A DNA stretch of 64,000 nucleotides, from contig CABZCX010000002.1 in the NCBI GenBank assembly GCA_902524345.1, positions 62,001 through 126,000 on the forward strand. The letters are read 5' to 3'. Under the pieces are notes generated by a model. It made no database searches. It was not told where the DNA came from and saw nothing but the letters and a program-made list of their open reading frames with translations. Below, one piece after another: positions 47,356-55,559 of this stretch. The number at the start of each line of letters is the position of its first letter. The first letter of the stretch is position 1. The translations under genes and the position numbers were made by a program. The stretch comes from an uncultured Pelagibacteraceae bacterium. Its GTDB lineage: Bacteria; Pseudomonadota; Alphaproteobacteria; Pelagibacterales; Pelagibacteraceae.

Positions 47356-49578
47356 ATGAATATAAAAAATGTTGTGGTGATTGGTTCTGGTACGATGGGA
47401 AGCGGTATAGCAGCCCATCTATGTAATGCAAATATTCCAGTTACATTATTAGATTTAAAAACTGAAATTAGTGAAAAAGCTAGAGAAAGAATTCATAAAT
47501 CTAGACCTCCATTATTAATCGATAAAACTAAAATAAATAATATCAAGGTTGGAAATATATCTGATAATTTTGATGTTGTAAAAAATGCTGATTGGATTGT
47601 TGAGGCGGTAGTTGAAAGAATAGATGTAAAACACCAAATTTATGAAAAAATATTCAAATCAAGAAAAGCAGGCGCAATTGTTTCATCTAATACTTCTTCT
47701 ATACCTATAAAAGTTTTATCTCAAAACTTAACAGATACAGAAAAAAAAGATTTTTGTATAACTCATTTTTTTAATCCTGTCAGATATATGGGGCTATTAG
47801 AAATTGTTAAAAATGAGAACAACGATCTAAATAAGATTAATCAATTAAAAGAATTTTGTGAAACTGAGCTAGGTAAAGGTGCAATTGTTTGTAATGATAC
47901 ACCAGGATTTTTAGGAAATAGAGTGGGAGTTTATGCAATGCAAATTGCAATGACAGAAGCTTTTAAAATGAAGTTATCAGTTGAGGAGGCGGACGCTATA
48001 TTTGGAAGGCCGATGGGAATTCCAAAAACAGGTGTTTTTGGTCTCTATGACCTAATTGGGATTGATTTAATGGCTGATGTATTAAAAAGTTTCATTAAAG
48101 AGCTGCCAGAAACAGATGAATTTCATGAAGTTGCTAAAGAAATTCCGTTTGTAAAAAAGTTAATTGAGACGGGTTATACGGGAAGAAAAGGCAAGGGTGG
48201 TTTTTATAGAATGAATAAATCTGGAACTACTAAAGTTATGGAGGCAATTAATCTTGAAACAGGTGATTATTCACCTAGCAAAAAAATTGATGTTAAGTCT
48301 GATAAGGTAGACCTTAATGGATTAATTAACAGAAAAGATAAATACGGTGAGTATGCATGGTCTGTGATTTCAAAAATAATAAAATATGCATCATCACTAG
48401 TTCCAGGGATTACTAATCAATTTAATGATATTGATGAGGCAATGCGGTTAGGTTTTAATTGGGCTAAAGGACCATTTGAAATGCTTGAGGAAATCGGTGT
48501 TCAAAACTTTTTTAACAAAGTTGATGATTTTAGTGGGAATAATTTTTTAGAGGAATTAAATAAAAATAAAAATGAAGATTTCTATGGAGAAAGACAGAAA
48601 TACACCAATATAGAAACACTAGGCAAAGTTAAAAAAACAGCAATCAGTTTAGATGGTAATGACTCTGCGAAGATATATAGATTTCAAGATTACAATATTG
48701 TTGAGTTTACCACTAAAGCTAATGCTTTAGATTACGACTCAATGGATGCTCTTAAAAAAGCTACAGATAAACCATTAATAATTATAAATGAAAGTATGCA
48801 ATTCTCTGCTGGCGTAAATTTAACTTATACAATGCAATTTGCAGATAAAAATGATTTTAAATCAATAGAAAAATTTATTAAATATTTTCAAGAGACGTGT
48901 AAGCATTTAAAATACTCAAAATATCCTGTGATTTCTGCACCATCGGGTTTAACGCTTGGTGGTGGCTTTGAGGTTATGGTTCAAAGTAATTTTGTAGCAT
49001 CTCATACAAATATTGTTGTAGGACTTGTTGAGACCATTGTTGGATTAATTCCTGCAGGTGGAGGATGTAAGGAAATGTTAGGCAGATGGTTAAAGACAGA
49101 ACAAGCAAAAAAAGATCCAAATTTTGCTCCACTTAAAGTTTTTGATATTATTGGCTATGGAAAGACAGCTACCTCACCTGTAGAAGCTGAACCGTTGAAA
49201 TATCTAAGACCTGAAGATGAAAAGATTATGAATAGAAACAGTTTATTAGAAGTCTCAAAAAAAATCCTTAATGAAAATAAAAATTTTAAAGTACCTGAGG
49301 AGCTTGTATTTAAGCTTCCTGGGGAAAGTGTCAGAGGTGAAATGAATAAGATTATAGAAAAACTTTATAATGAAAAAGTGATATTAGACCATGGTGTACA
49401 AGTTGCAAAAGAATTGGCACATGTTTTAAGTGGTGGGGATACAACAATAGACAAAACATTATCCGAAGATGATTTGTTTAAGTTAGAGCTAGATGCATTT
49501 ATGAGATTAATCGAAACAAAAAAAACACAAGACAGAATAAAACACACTTTAGCGACTAGTAAGCCATTAGTTAATTAG
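47356..49578 (+). CDS. Bifunctional 3-hydroxyacyl-CoA dehydrogenase / enoyl-CoA hydratase-family protein
   Basis: The N-terminal half (residues about 1-300) is a 3-hydroxyacyl-CoA dehydrogenase: VVIGSGTMGSGIAAHLCNA binds NAD, and SNTSSIPIKVLSQNL and CITHFFNPVRYMGLLEIV are diagnostic. A second helical 3HCDH domain follows. The C-terminal part (from about 440) is crotonase-like, with SAGVNLTYTM, SAPSGLTLGGGFEVMVQSNF and ETIVGLIPAGGG. This HCDH-then-ECH order is the reverse of E. coli FadB/FadJ. It would process a hydroxyacyl- or enoyl-CoA intermediate. Placed after a Pot-type importer, it may act on the carbon skeleton of the imported solute. The stop overlaps the convergent cyclophilin gene by 12 bases. 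Confidence 0.88.
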   Translation: MNIKNVVVIGSGTMGSGIAAHLCNANIPVTLLDLKTEISEKARERIHKSRPPLLIDKTKINNIKVGNISDNFDVVKNADWIVEAVVERIDVKHQIYEKIFKSRKAGAIVSSNTSSIPIKVLSQNLTDTEKKDFCITHFFNPVRYMGLLEIVKNENNDLNKINQLKEFCETELGKGAIVCNDTPGFLGNRVGVYAMQIAMTEAFKMKLSVEEADAIFGRPMGIPKTGVFGLYDLIGIDLMADVLKSFIKELPETDEFHEVAKEIPFVKKLIETGYTGRKGKGGFYRMNKSGTTKVMEAINLETGDYSPSKKIDVKSDKVDLNGLINRKDKYGEYAWSVISKIIKYASSLVPGITNQFNDIDEAMRLGFNWAKGPFEMLEEIGVQNFFNKVDDFSGNNFLEELNKNKNEDFYGERQKYTNIETLGKVKKTAISLDGNDSAKIYRFQDYNIVEFTTKANALDYDSMDALKKATDKPLIIINESMQFSAGVNLTYTMQFADKNDFKSIEKFIKYFQETCKHLKYSKYPVISAPSGLTLGGGFEVMVQSNFVASHTNIVVGLVETIVGLIPAGGGCKEMLGRWLKTEQAKKDPNFAPLKVFDIIGYGKTATSPVEAEPLKYLRPEDEKIMNRNSLLEVSKKILNENKNFKVPEELVFKLPGESVRGEMNKIIEKLYNEKVILDHGVQVAKELAHVLSGGDTTIDKTLSEDDLFKLELDAFMRLIETKKTQDRIKHTLATSKPLVN

Positions 49579-50214
49579 CATTCTTATAGAGTTAATAAAA
49601 TCAGGTCTTAATACATACTGAGATTTATCAAGATACTTAATTTTTTTTAACGCCTCTAAACCATAAATTACTTTACCTATAGGGGTGTATTCACTTTCAT
49701 ATAACGGTTCATCTCTTAAAATTATAAAAAACTGACTATCTTCTGTATTGTAATTTTTTGATCTCGCTAATCCCACACTCCCTTTTTTAAAATCAAATGG
49801 AGTGTCTATCTCTGAATTTATTGTTCCTAGACCAGACTTACCAGTACCAATCTTTGCATAATTCAAGCTTCCTTTTTTACCAAATTCTAAATCACCCGCT
49901 TGCACAAGTGTATCTTTTATCACTCTATGAAAGGCAGAGTTATCATAGGCTTTAGACTCAACTAATTTCTTAAATCTTTGAACAGCGTTTGGAGAAATTT
50001 GAGGATAGAGTTCAATTATAACATTCCCACAAGGAACATTTAAAATTGCAATATTTGAGGGATTTTCAAAAGTAATTTTTGTTGGATCATAATTTTTTAC
50101 AAAGAAACACTTATTCTTTATTAAAAAAAAAGAACCAAAAGAAAATACTGCCAAGGATATTAAAAATATAAGAATTATTTTTTCTGATCTTGTTGCCTTA
50201 ATTTTTTTTATCAT
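49567..50214 (-). CDS. Membrane-anchored cyclophilin-type peptidyl-prolyl isomerase
   Basis: Cyclophilins speed cis-trans isomerisation at proline. An N-terminal span (about residues 14-32) anchors the 215-residue protein with the catalytic domain outside. The domain has AVQRFKKLVESKAYDNSAFHRVIKDTLVQAGD with the catalytic Arg in FHRVI, then VGLARSKNYNTEDSQFFIIL. The usual Trp-containing loop is replaced by ESEYTPIGKVIYG, as in small bacterial forms. It shares an ATGA overlap with the metallopeptidase-like gene upstream, so the two are made together. It converges on the dehydrogenase/hydratase gene. Confidence 0.87.
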   Translation of the reverse strand: MIKKIKATRSEKIILIFLISLAVFSFGSFFLIKNKCFFVKNYDPTKITFENPSNIAILNVPCGNVIIELYPQISPNAVQRFKKLVESKAYDNSAFHRVIKDTLVQAGDLEFGKKGSLNYAKIGTGKSGLGTINSEIDTPFDFKKGSVGLARSKNYNTEDSQFFIILRDEPLYESEYTPIGKVIYGLEALKKIKYLDKSQYVLRPDFINSIRMLIN

Positions 50215-50933
50215 AGGATAAATTTTGGATCAATTCTTAACAAATTTTTTTTTATAAAATTTATTTTTTTTTCTAAAATCGGGTCTTTATTATTCAAGTT
50301 GGTTCCAATCATCAAATGAGAGAAAACTTCTGCCATATCTTCAGATGCAGTGGATTGAGAATATTCTGAGAAAAATCCCTTGGTATTATTATAGGTTTCG
50401 AGACCTAATTTATTTGTGCAGGTGGAACATTCTGCATACTTAAAATCTGTTAAATTGAAGCTCGACCAAGTGCTTTCATTAAATATATCTTTAAAACTGT
50501 CGTTAATTATATGAAAAACTTCATGATGAATTACTCGTTCAAAATATTTTTCATTAAACTTTATATCGAGAATTAATGTTTTCATTACATTGTCTGGAAT
50601 ACCTGCTGTATTGATATTTGAGATTGATAAATCTTCACATAAAACAATATATTTTAAATTTATTTTTTTCAAAAAAACTTGATTGTATCTGCTTAAATTT
50701 TTTTGAATAACTTTATACTTTTTATCTAAAGTTTTTTTTTCAGAGTCATAACAATTTATATTATTATCAACTCCTATTGTGAAAGGTTGTTTAGCGTACA
50801 AGTATCTAAGCTTATTTGGAGTTTTAATATCATATATTTCCAAATTAGGAATCTTGATGAGATTGTAAATGGTATCTGCTTGTGCTGAATTAAAAACTAT
50901 AAAAAATAATATTATATATCTGAAATTAATCAT
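50211..50933 (-). CDS. Secreted putative zinc metallopeptidase
   Basis: A signal peptide (about residues 1-19, cut near AQA) exports this 240-residue protein. The zinc motif HEVFH is at residues 137-141 in VIHHEVFHIIND. A plausible third ligand is Glu in SEDMAEVFSHLM near the C terminus, a layout seen in putative zinc-binding peptidases of bacterial envelopes. A CSTC pair near residue 180 is an odd extra and could bind metal or form a disulfide. Substrate is unknown. It is first of a two-gene unit with the cyclophilin, suggesting joint action on envelope proteins. Confidence 0.7.
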   Translation of the reverse strand: MINFRYIILFFIVFNSAQADTIYNLIKIPNLEIYDIKTPNKLRYLYAKQPFTIGVDNNINCYDSEKKTLDKKYKVIQKNLSRYNQVFLKKINLKYIVLCEDLSISNINTAGIPDNVMKTLILDIKFNEKYFERVIHHEVFHIINDSFKDIFNESTWSSFNLTDFKYAECSTCTNKLGLETYNNTKGFFSEYSQSTASEDMAEVFSHLMIGTNLNNKDPILEKKINFIKKNLLRIDPKFIL

Positions 50934-50987
50934 AAATCTTTATATAGAAGATATTCCAAATTAAAAGAATGTGATACAGTTTTTACT

Positions 50988-51947
50988 GTGAAAAAAAAAA
51001 CTAATAAAGATCCAATTCAACCTGTTAGTGGAACAAAAGTCCCTAGGTTTGCAGGGCCTTCAACATTTGCTAGATTGCCAGAGCTAAGAGATGTAGAGAG
51101 TTGTGATGTTGCAATTGTTGGAGTTCCATTTGATGCTGGCACAAGTTACAGACCTGGAGCAAGATTTGGACCCCAAAGTATAAGACAGGCCTCAAGACAC
51201 TTAAGAACCAATTATCATCCAAGTTATGATATTGAACCCTTTAAAATTCAACAAGTTGCTGATGCAGGAGATATTACCTGCAACCCTTTTAATATTAATG
51301 AAGCAATAAAGCAGATTGAAATAGGAGCTGAGGAGTTATTAAAAAAGGTTGGAGGCATTATTTGTTTAGGCGGAGATCACACGATTGCCTTTCCTCTCTT
51401 AAAAGCTGTAAATAAGATTAATAATGGACCAGTCGCATTAGTGCACTTTGATGCTCATCTTGATACTTGGGATACATATTTTGGAGCTCCATACACTCAT
51501 GGAACTCCTTTTAGAAGAGCGAGGGAAGAAAATTTATTTTTAGATGATGCATCAATGCATGTTGGAATTAGAGGTCCTCTCTATAGCACAGATGACATTA
51601 AGAATGATGAGAGTTTTGGATTTAAAATTATTCATTGTGATGAATTTCAATCAGAAGGTACGGATAAAATAGCTGAGAGAATTAAAAAAAGAGTAGGCAA
51701 CAATCCTTTATACTTATCTATAGATATAGACGTATTAGATCCTGCTTTCGCACCTGGAACTGGAACTCCAGAAATTGCTGGGATGACTTCAAGGGAAATG
51801 GTTAATGTTTTAAGAGGCCTATCGGGCTTAAATCTTATATCAGCAGACGTAGTTGAAGTTTCACCAGCATATGATCATGCTGAGATCACATCACTTGCAG
51901 CTGCTACGATTGTTTATGAATTAACTAATTTATTTGCAAAAAAATAA
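50988..51947 (+). CDS. speB: Agmatinase-family ureohydrolase
   Basis: These di-manganese enzymes cleave guanidino compounds to an amine and urea. All ligand blocks are present: GGDHTIAFPLL (His), HFDAHLDTWD (Asp, His, Asp) and SIDIDVLDPAFAPGTGTPE (two Asp). Length 319. The family includes agmatinase, guanidinobutyrase and guanidinopropionase, and sequence alone does not separate them here. It starts with GTG followed by a run of ten A, and the GTG lies in a small inverted repeat. An aldehyde dehydrogenase follows after 20 bases; a guanidino-amine to aldehyde route such as putrescine or 4-guanidinobutyrate breakdown would fit, with the linking aminotransferase or oxidase elsewhere. Confidence 0.85.
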   Translation: MKKKTNKDPIQPVSGTKVPRFAGPSTFARLPELRDVESCDVAIVGVPFDAGTSYRPGARFGPQSIRQASRHLRTNYHPSYDIEPFKIQQVADAGDITCNPFNINEAIKQIEIGAEELLKKVGGIICLGGDHTIAFPLLKAVNKINNGPVALVHFDAHLDTWDTYFGAPYTHGTPFRRAREENLFLDDASMHVGIRGPLYSTDDIKNDESFGFKIIHCDEFQSEGTDKIAERIKKRVGNNPLYLSIDIDVLDPAFAPGTGTPEIAGMTSREMVNVLRGLSGLNLISADVVEVSPAYDHAEITSLAAATIVYELTNLFAKK

Positions 51948-51967
51948 TAAAAAGTTAGTAAAAAGTT

Positions 51968-53401
51968 ATGAAAGACAAAAAAAATTTTTATATAAATGGA
52001 AAATGGCAGCCCCCAAAAAGCAAACAACAAATTGAAGTTGTTAATCCTTCGACTGAAGAAAAATGTGCGATCATAACTCTTGGTAATAAAGAAGATGTCG
52101 ATATTGCTGTAAATTCAGCTAAAGAAGCTTATGACTCTTGGGCTTTTTCAACCAAAGATGAAAGAATAAAACTTTTAGAAAAACTTTATGAAAATTATAA
52201 AAAAAGGTGGGCAGATATTTCTGAAGCAATTACTACTGAAATGGGTGCACCAAAAGACTTTGCAACGAAGCTTCAAGTAGGTACAGGAGCTGCTCATATA
52301 AAATCTTTTATAAGACATCTTAAGAATTTTGAATTTGAAAAACCCTTAGGAGATCATGCTCCCAATCAGAGAATTTTATACGAGCCTAAAGGTGTCTGTG
52401 CATTGATAACACCATGGAATTGGCCAATGAATCAGGTTTGCCTTAAAGTAATCCCTGCACTTGCATCAGGTTGCACAATGGTTTTAAAACCATCAGAGCT
52501 AGCTCCATTATCATCAATGATTTTAACCGAAATTATTGATGAAACAAAATTTCCTCCAGGAGTATTTAATCTAATAAATGGTGATGGAAATACAACTGGT
52601 GATGCACTTACGCGGCATCCAGATATTAATATGATTTCTTTTACTGGATCGACTAGAGCCGGTGCTTTGATTTCACAAAATGCAGCTAGTGATTTTAAAA
52701 GAGTAAGCTTAGAATTAGGTGGCAAAGGAGCAAATATAATTTTCAAAGATGCCAATCCAAAAGCTATTGAATGGGGCGCTTTAAGATGTTTTAAAAATTC
52801 AGGTCAATCGTGTAATGCACCGACAAGAATGTTAATTGAAAAATCGAATTACCCTGAAGCAATAAAAAAACTTAAAGAATATACCGATACTATTCAGGTA
52901 GGGGATCCAAAAAAAGAGGGAGAACATATTGGGCCAGTTGTATCAGAGACTCAATATAATAAGATTCAGGATTTAATTCAAAAAGGTATTGATGAAGGAG
53001 CAAAATTAATTGCAGGTGGACTTGGAAAACCTGATGGTCATGAAAAAGGATATTTTGTTAAGCCAACTGTATTTATAGATGTTGACAATAGTATGGAAAT
53101 TGCAAGAACTGAAATTTTTGGACCAGTATTATCTGTTATGCCTTTTGAAACAGAGGAAGACGCAATCAAAATTGCAAATGATACTCCTTATGGACTAACA
53201 AACTATATTCAAACCCAAGATCAAGAAAAAGCTAAAAGGGTTGCAAAAAAACTCAGATCAGGAATGGTTGATGTAAATGGTGCTGGTATAGCAATAGATA
53301 CACCCTTTGGAGGTTTTAAACATTCAGGAATTGGCAGAGAGGCTGGTGAACATGGCCTCCAAGAATTTTTAGAAGTTAAATCGGTGGGTGGGTGGAGCTA
53401 A
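51968..53401 (+). CDS. NAD(P)-dependent aldehyde dehydrogenase
   Basis: ALDH enzymes oxidise aldehydes to acids. The fold is complete (477 aa): ITPWNWPMNQVCLKVIPALASGCTMVLKPSE binds the cofactor (here near residue 140), Glu249 sits in SLELGGKGANI and the catalytic Cys282 in NSGQSCNAPTRM. The C-terminal PFGGFKHSGIGREAGEHGLQEFLEVK is typical. Substrate class is not fixed; members near this sequence act on betaine aldehyde, aminoaldehydes or semialdehydes. Its neighbours (ureohydrolase before, M20 deacetylase convergent after) suggest an amino-aldehyde or semialdehyde. Its stop overlaps the argE-like stop by 4 bases. Confidence 0.9.
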   Translation: MKDKKNFYINGKWQPPKSKQQIEVVNPSTEEKCAIITLGNKEDVDIAVNSAKEAYDSWAFSTKDERIKLLEKLYENYKKRWADISEAITTEMGAPKDFATKLQVGTGAAHIKSFIRHLKNFEFEKPLGDHAPNQRILYEPKGVCALITPWNWPMNQVCLKVIPALASGCTMVLKPSELAPLSSMILTEIIDETKFPPGVFNLINGDGNTTGDALTRHPDINMISFTGSTRAGALISQNAASDFKRVSLELGGKGANIIFKDANPKAIEWGALRCFKNSGQSCNAPTRMLIEKSNYPEAIKKLKEYTDTIQVGDPKKEGEHIGPVVSETQYNKIQDLIQKGIDEGAKLIAGGLGKPDGHEKGYFVKPTVFIDVDNSMEIARTEIFGPVLSVMPFETEEDAIKIANDTPYGLTNYIQTQDQEKAKRVAKKLRSGMVDVNGAGIAIDTPFGGFKHSGIGREAGEHGLQEFLEVKSVGGWS

Positions 53402-54588
53402 TTTATTGACGATTTTTCTCTTATACCATCGAGAAATTTTATACACTTTTTAAGCTCACTTAGTTCAATAAATTCATCAACTTTATGAGCCTGTTCAATT
53501 GAACCAGGTCCGCAAACAACTGTACTAATACCAATTTCTTGAAACAACCCGGCCTCGGTTCCAAATGAAACAACCTCCCTAGAGTTATCACCAGTAAGAC
53601 TTGATACAAATTCACATGCCTCAGAATTTAAAACACGATTGAAACCTGCAACTTCACCAATAATTTTTTTTGTAATTCTAGAACTAGTAAATACTTTCCT
53701 CATCTCTGGTAATAAAACCTCATTAGCATATTTATCAATCTCTTGATTTAGAAATATTCCATCTTCTTTAACTACTGGTCGAGTTTCCCATTCTACATGA
53801 CATTTATCAGCAATAACATTATGCGCTATTCCTCCAAAAATACCTCCAACTTGTAAAGTTGAAAAAGGCGGATCAAATATAGAGTCTTTTGGAGATCTTT
53901 TTTTCAATTCCTCTCTTAGTTCTATTAACTTATTAGAATATTTTGTTGCAAATTCAACTGCGCTAACTCCTTTGTGTGGCATGGAGCTATGTCCTGCTAG
54001 TCCTTCAAAATAAGTTGTATACTCATAACATCCTTTATGTGCATCAATGATTTTCATTTTTGTAGGCTCACCTACGATACAAATACCCTCATTAATATTT
54101 CTTTTTTTTAATTCTTTTATCAAAATAGGTGCTCCAATACATGCAGTCTCTTCATCAAAAGTGAAAGAAAAATGAATATCTCGATTTAAATCAGTTTTAG
54201 AATAAATAGGAGCAAAAGCTAATGTGCATGCAATAAAACCTTTCATATCACATGAGCCTCTTCCGTAAAGTTTTTCTTCTTTTATAGTTGCTTTAAAAGG
54301 ATCTGTACTCCAACTCTTTGAAACTGGCACTGTATCAGTGTGACCTGATAAAATTATTGGCTTTATACCATTTGATTTTTTTGCTTTAATTGTCGCAAAA
54401 AGATTTACTCTTTTTTTTTCATCATCAAACGTTTTAAATGATGTTGCGCCAAAATTATGAAGATAATTCTCACAGTAATTAATTAAATTACTGTTGTCTT
54501 CACCTGATATAGTTTTGAAACCTATTAAATCTGACAAAATTTTTATCGAATTATTATATAATTCATCTAAATTAATTTCTGTACTCAT
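53398..54588 (-). CDS. argE: M20-family deacetylase, acetylornithine deacetylase (ArgE)-like
   Basis: ArgE and DapE relatives use two zinc ions to remove acyl groups from amino acids. Metal-site blocks are ILSGHTDTVPVSKSWSTDPF (His and Asp, about residue 80), GRGSCDMKGFIACTLAF (Asp), FTFDEETACIGAPIL (Glu-Glu), CIVGEPTKMKIIDAHKGCYEY and a C-terminal VVCGPGSIEQAHKVDEFIEL (His). At 396 residues it is full length. N-acetylornithine is the family default. N-acetyl-diaminobutyrate is chemically very close, so a role downstream of the ectoine-hydrolase-like enzyme is possible but unproven. Divergent from csaA with a 29-base gap. Confidence 0.83.
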   Translation of the reverse strand: MSTEINLDELYNNSIKILSDLIGFKTISGEDNSNLINYCENYLHNFGATSFKTFDDEKKRVNLFATIKAKKSNGIKPIILSGHTDTVPVSKSWSTDPFKATIKEEKLYGRGSCDMKGFIACTLAFAPIYSKTDLNRDIHFSFTFDEETACIGAPILIKELKKRNINEGICIVGEPTKMKIIDAHKGCYEYTTYFEGLAGHSSMPHKGVSAVEFATKYSNKLIELREELKKRSPKDSIFDPPFSTLQVGGIFGGIAHNVIADKCHVEWETRPVVKEDGIFLNQEIDKYANEVLLPEMRKVFTSSRITKKIIGEVAGFNRVLNSEACEFVSSLTGDNSREVVSFGTEAGLFQEIGISTVVCGPGSIEQAHKVDEFIELSELKKCIKFLDGIREKSSIN

Positions 54589-54617
54589 AAATAATAATTA
54601 ATATATATAAAGTGATT

Positions 54618-54959
54618 ATGAAAGAACAAATTACATACGACATATTTGATAAGGTAGATATAAGAGTAGGAACTGTAATTTCTGTAAAACAAAATGAAAA
54701 AGCTAGAAAACCATCATTAGTGATTGAAGTTGACTTTGGTAAGGAAATAGGTGTAAAGCAATCATCTGCACAAATCACTCATTACTATAATGAAGAGAAT
54801 TTAAAAGGGAAACAAGTGATAGGTGTTTGTAATTTTCCAGAGAAAAATATTGCAGGTGTTGTTTCTCAAGTTTTAATCTTAGGTTCGATCGATAAAGAGG
54901 GAAAAGTGATATTAGTTCATCCTTCTCAAAAATCTGAGAACGGTCTTCCAATAGCTTAA
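54618..54959 (+). CDS. csaA: CsaA-like tRNA-binding-domain protein
   Basis: CsaA is a small dimeric protein of the EMAP/tRNA-binding OB fold, described in Bacillus as a chaperone-like factor for secretion. The 113-residue chain is almost entirely that domain: FDKVDIRVGTVISVKQNEKARKPSL, GVKQSSAQITHYYNEENLKGKQVIGVCNF and AGVVSQVLILGS, read in order. I use the ATG at 54618; a GTG two codons upstream is possible. No other domain is attached, which separates it from methionyl- or phenylalanyl-tRNA synthetase tails. It precedes a LysE gene by one base. Confidence 0.85.
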   Translation: MKEQITYDIFDKVDIRVGTVISVKQNEKARKPSLVIEVDFGKEIGVKQSSAQITHYYNEENLKGKQVIGVCNFPEKNIAGVVSQVLILGSIDKEGKVILVHPSQKSENGLPIA

Positions 54960-54960
54960 A

Positions 54961-55551
54961 ATGCATCCCGAAATATTATCAATCTCTTTATTTTGGTTTG
55001 TAACCGCTTACACGCCAGGACCAAACAATGTTGTGGCCTCGTATTCAGGTTTCAATTTTGGTTTTGTAAAAACTATTCCTCATATCTTAGGAGTAACTTT
55101 AGGATTCACGTCTTTAGTTTTATTTTTATCTATTGGTCTTATAAATATATTTAAATTATTTCCTATAATACAAATTATAATTAAATATCTTGGGACTCTA
55201 TTTTTAGTTTATTTGGCCTACAAAATTGCATTTTCAAAAACTTCTGATGAAACTATTAAAGAAAACCCTGTAAAATTTATTGAAACATTCTTGTTTCAAT
55301 ATTTAAATCCAAAGGGAGTAACTGTGGCAATAATTGTTGTCTCTACATATGTAGAATTAGGTGAGAATTATTTAAGTTATGCGACTCAAGTTATAGCTCT
55401 AGCATTCATATTTTCGGTAACAAGTATCACTCTTTGGACTTTTATAGGAAAATTTTTGAGGAAATTTGCGACAAATGATAAATTTATTAAGTATTTTAAT
55501 TATGTTATGTCAGGGCTTCTTCTTTTGAGCATAATTACGTTCTATATATGA
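54961..55551 (+). CDS. LysE/RhtB-family exporter
   Basis: The 196-residue protein has about six spans and the family start FWFVTAYTPGPNNVVASYSGFNFGF, with the canonical TPGPNN motif. FLFQYLNPKGVTVAIIVVSTYV gives the second conserved block, NPK. Members export amino acids or homoserine-lactone-like compounds. It is closer to the standard family than the copy at 27373 (TPGT and SPK there). It lies one base after csaA and 8 bases before acnA. Confidence 0.87.
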   Translation: MHPEILSISLFWFVTAYTPGPNNVVASYSGFNFGFVKTIPHILGVTLGFTSLVLFLSIGLINIFKLFPIIQIIIKYLGTLFLVYLAYKIAFSKTSDETIKENPVKFIETFLFQYLNPKGVTVAIIVVSTYVELGENYLSYATQVIALAFIFSVTSITLWTFIGKFLRKFATNDKFIKYFNYVMSGLLLLSIITFYI

Positions 55552-55559
55552 TATAAAAT

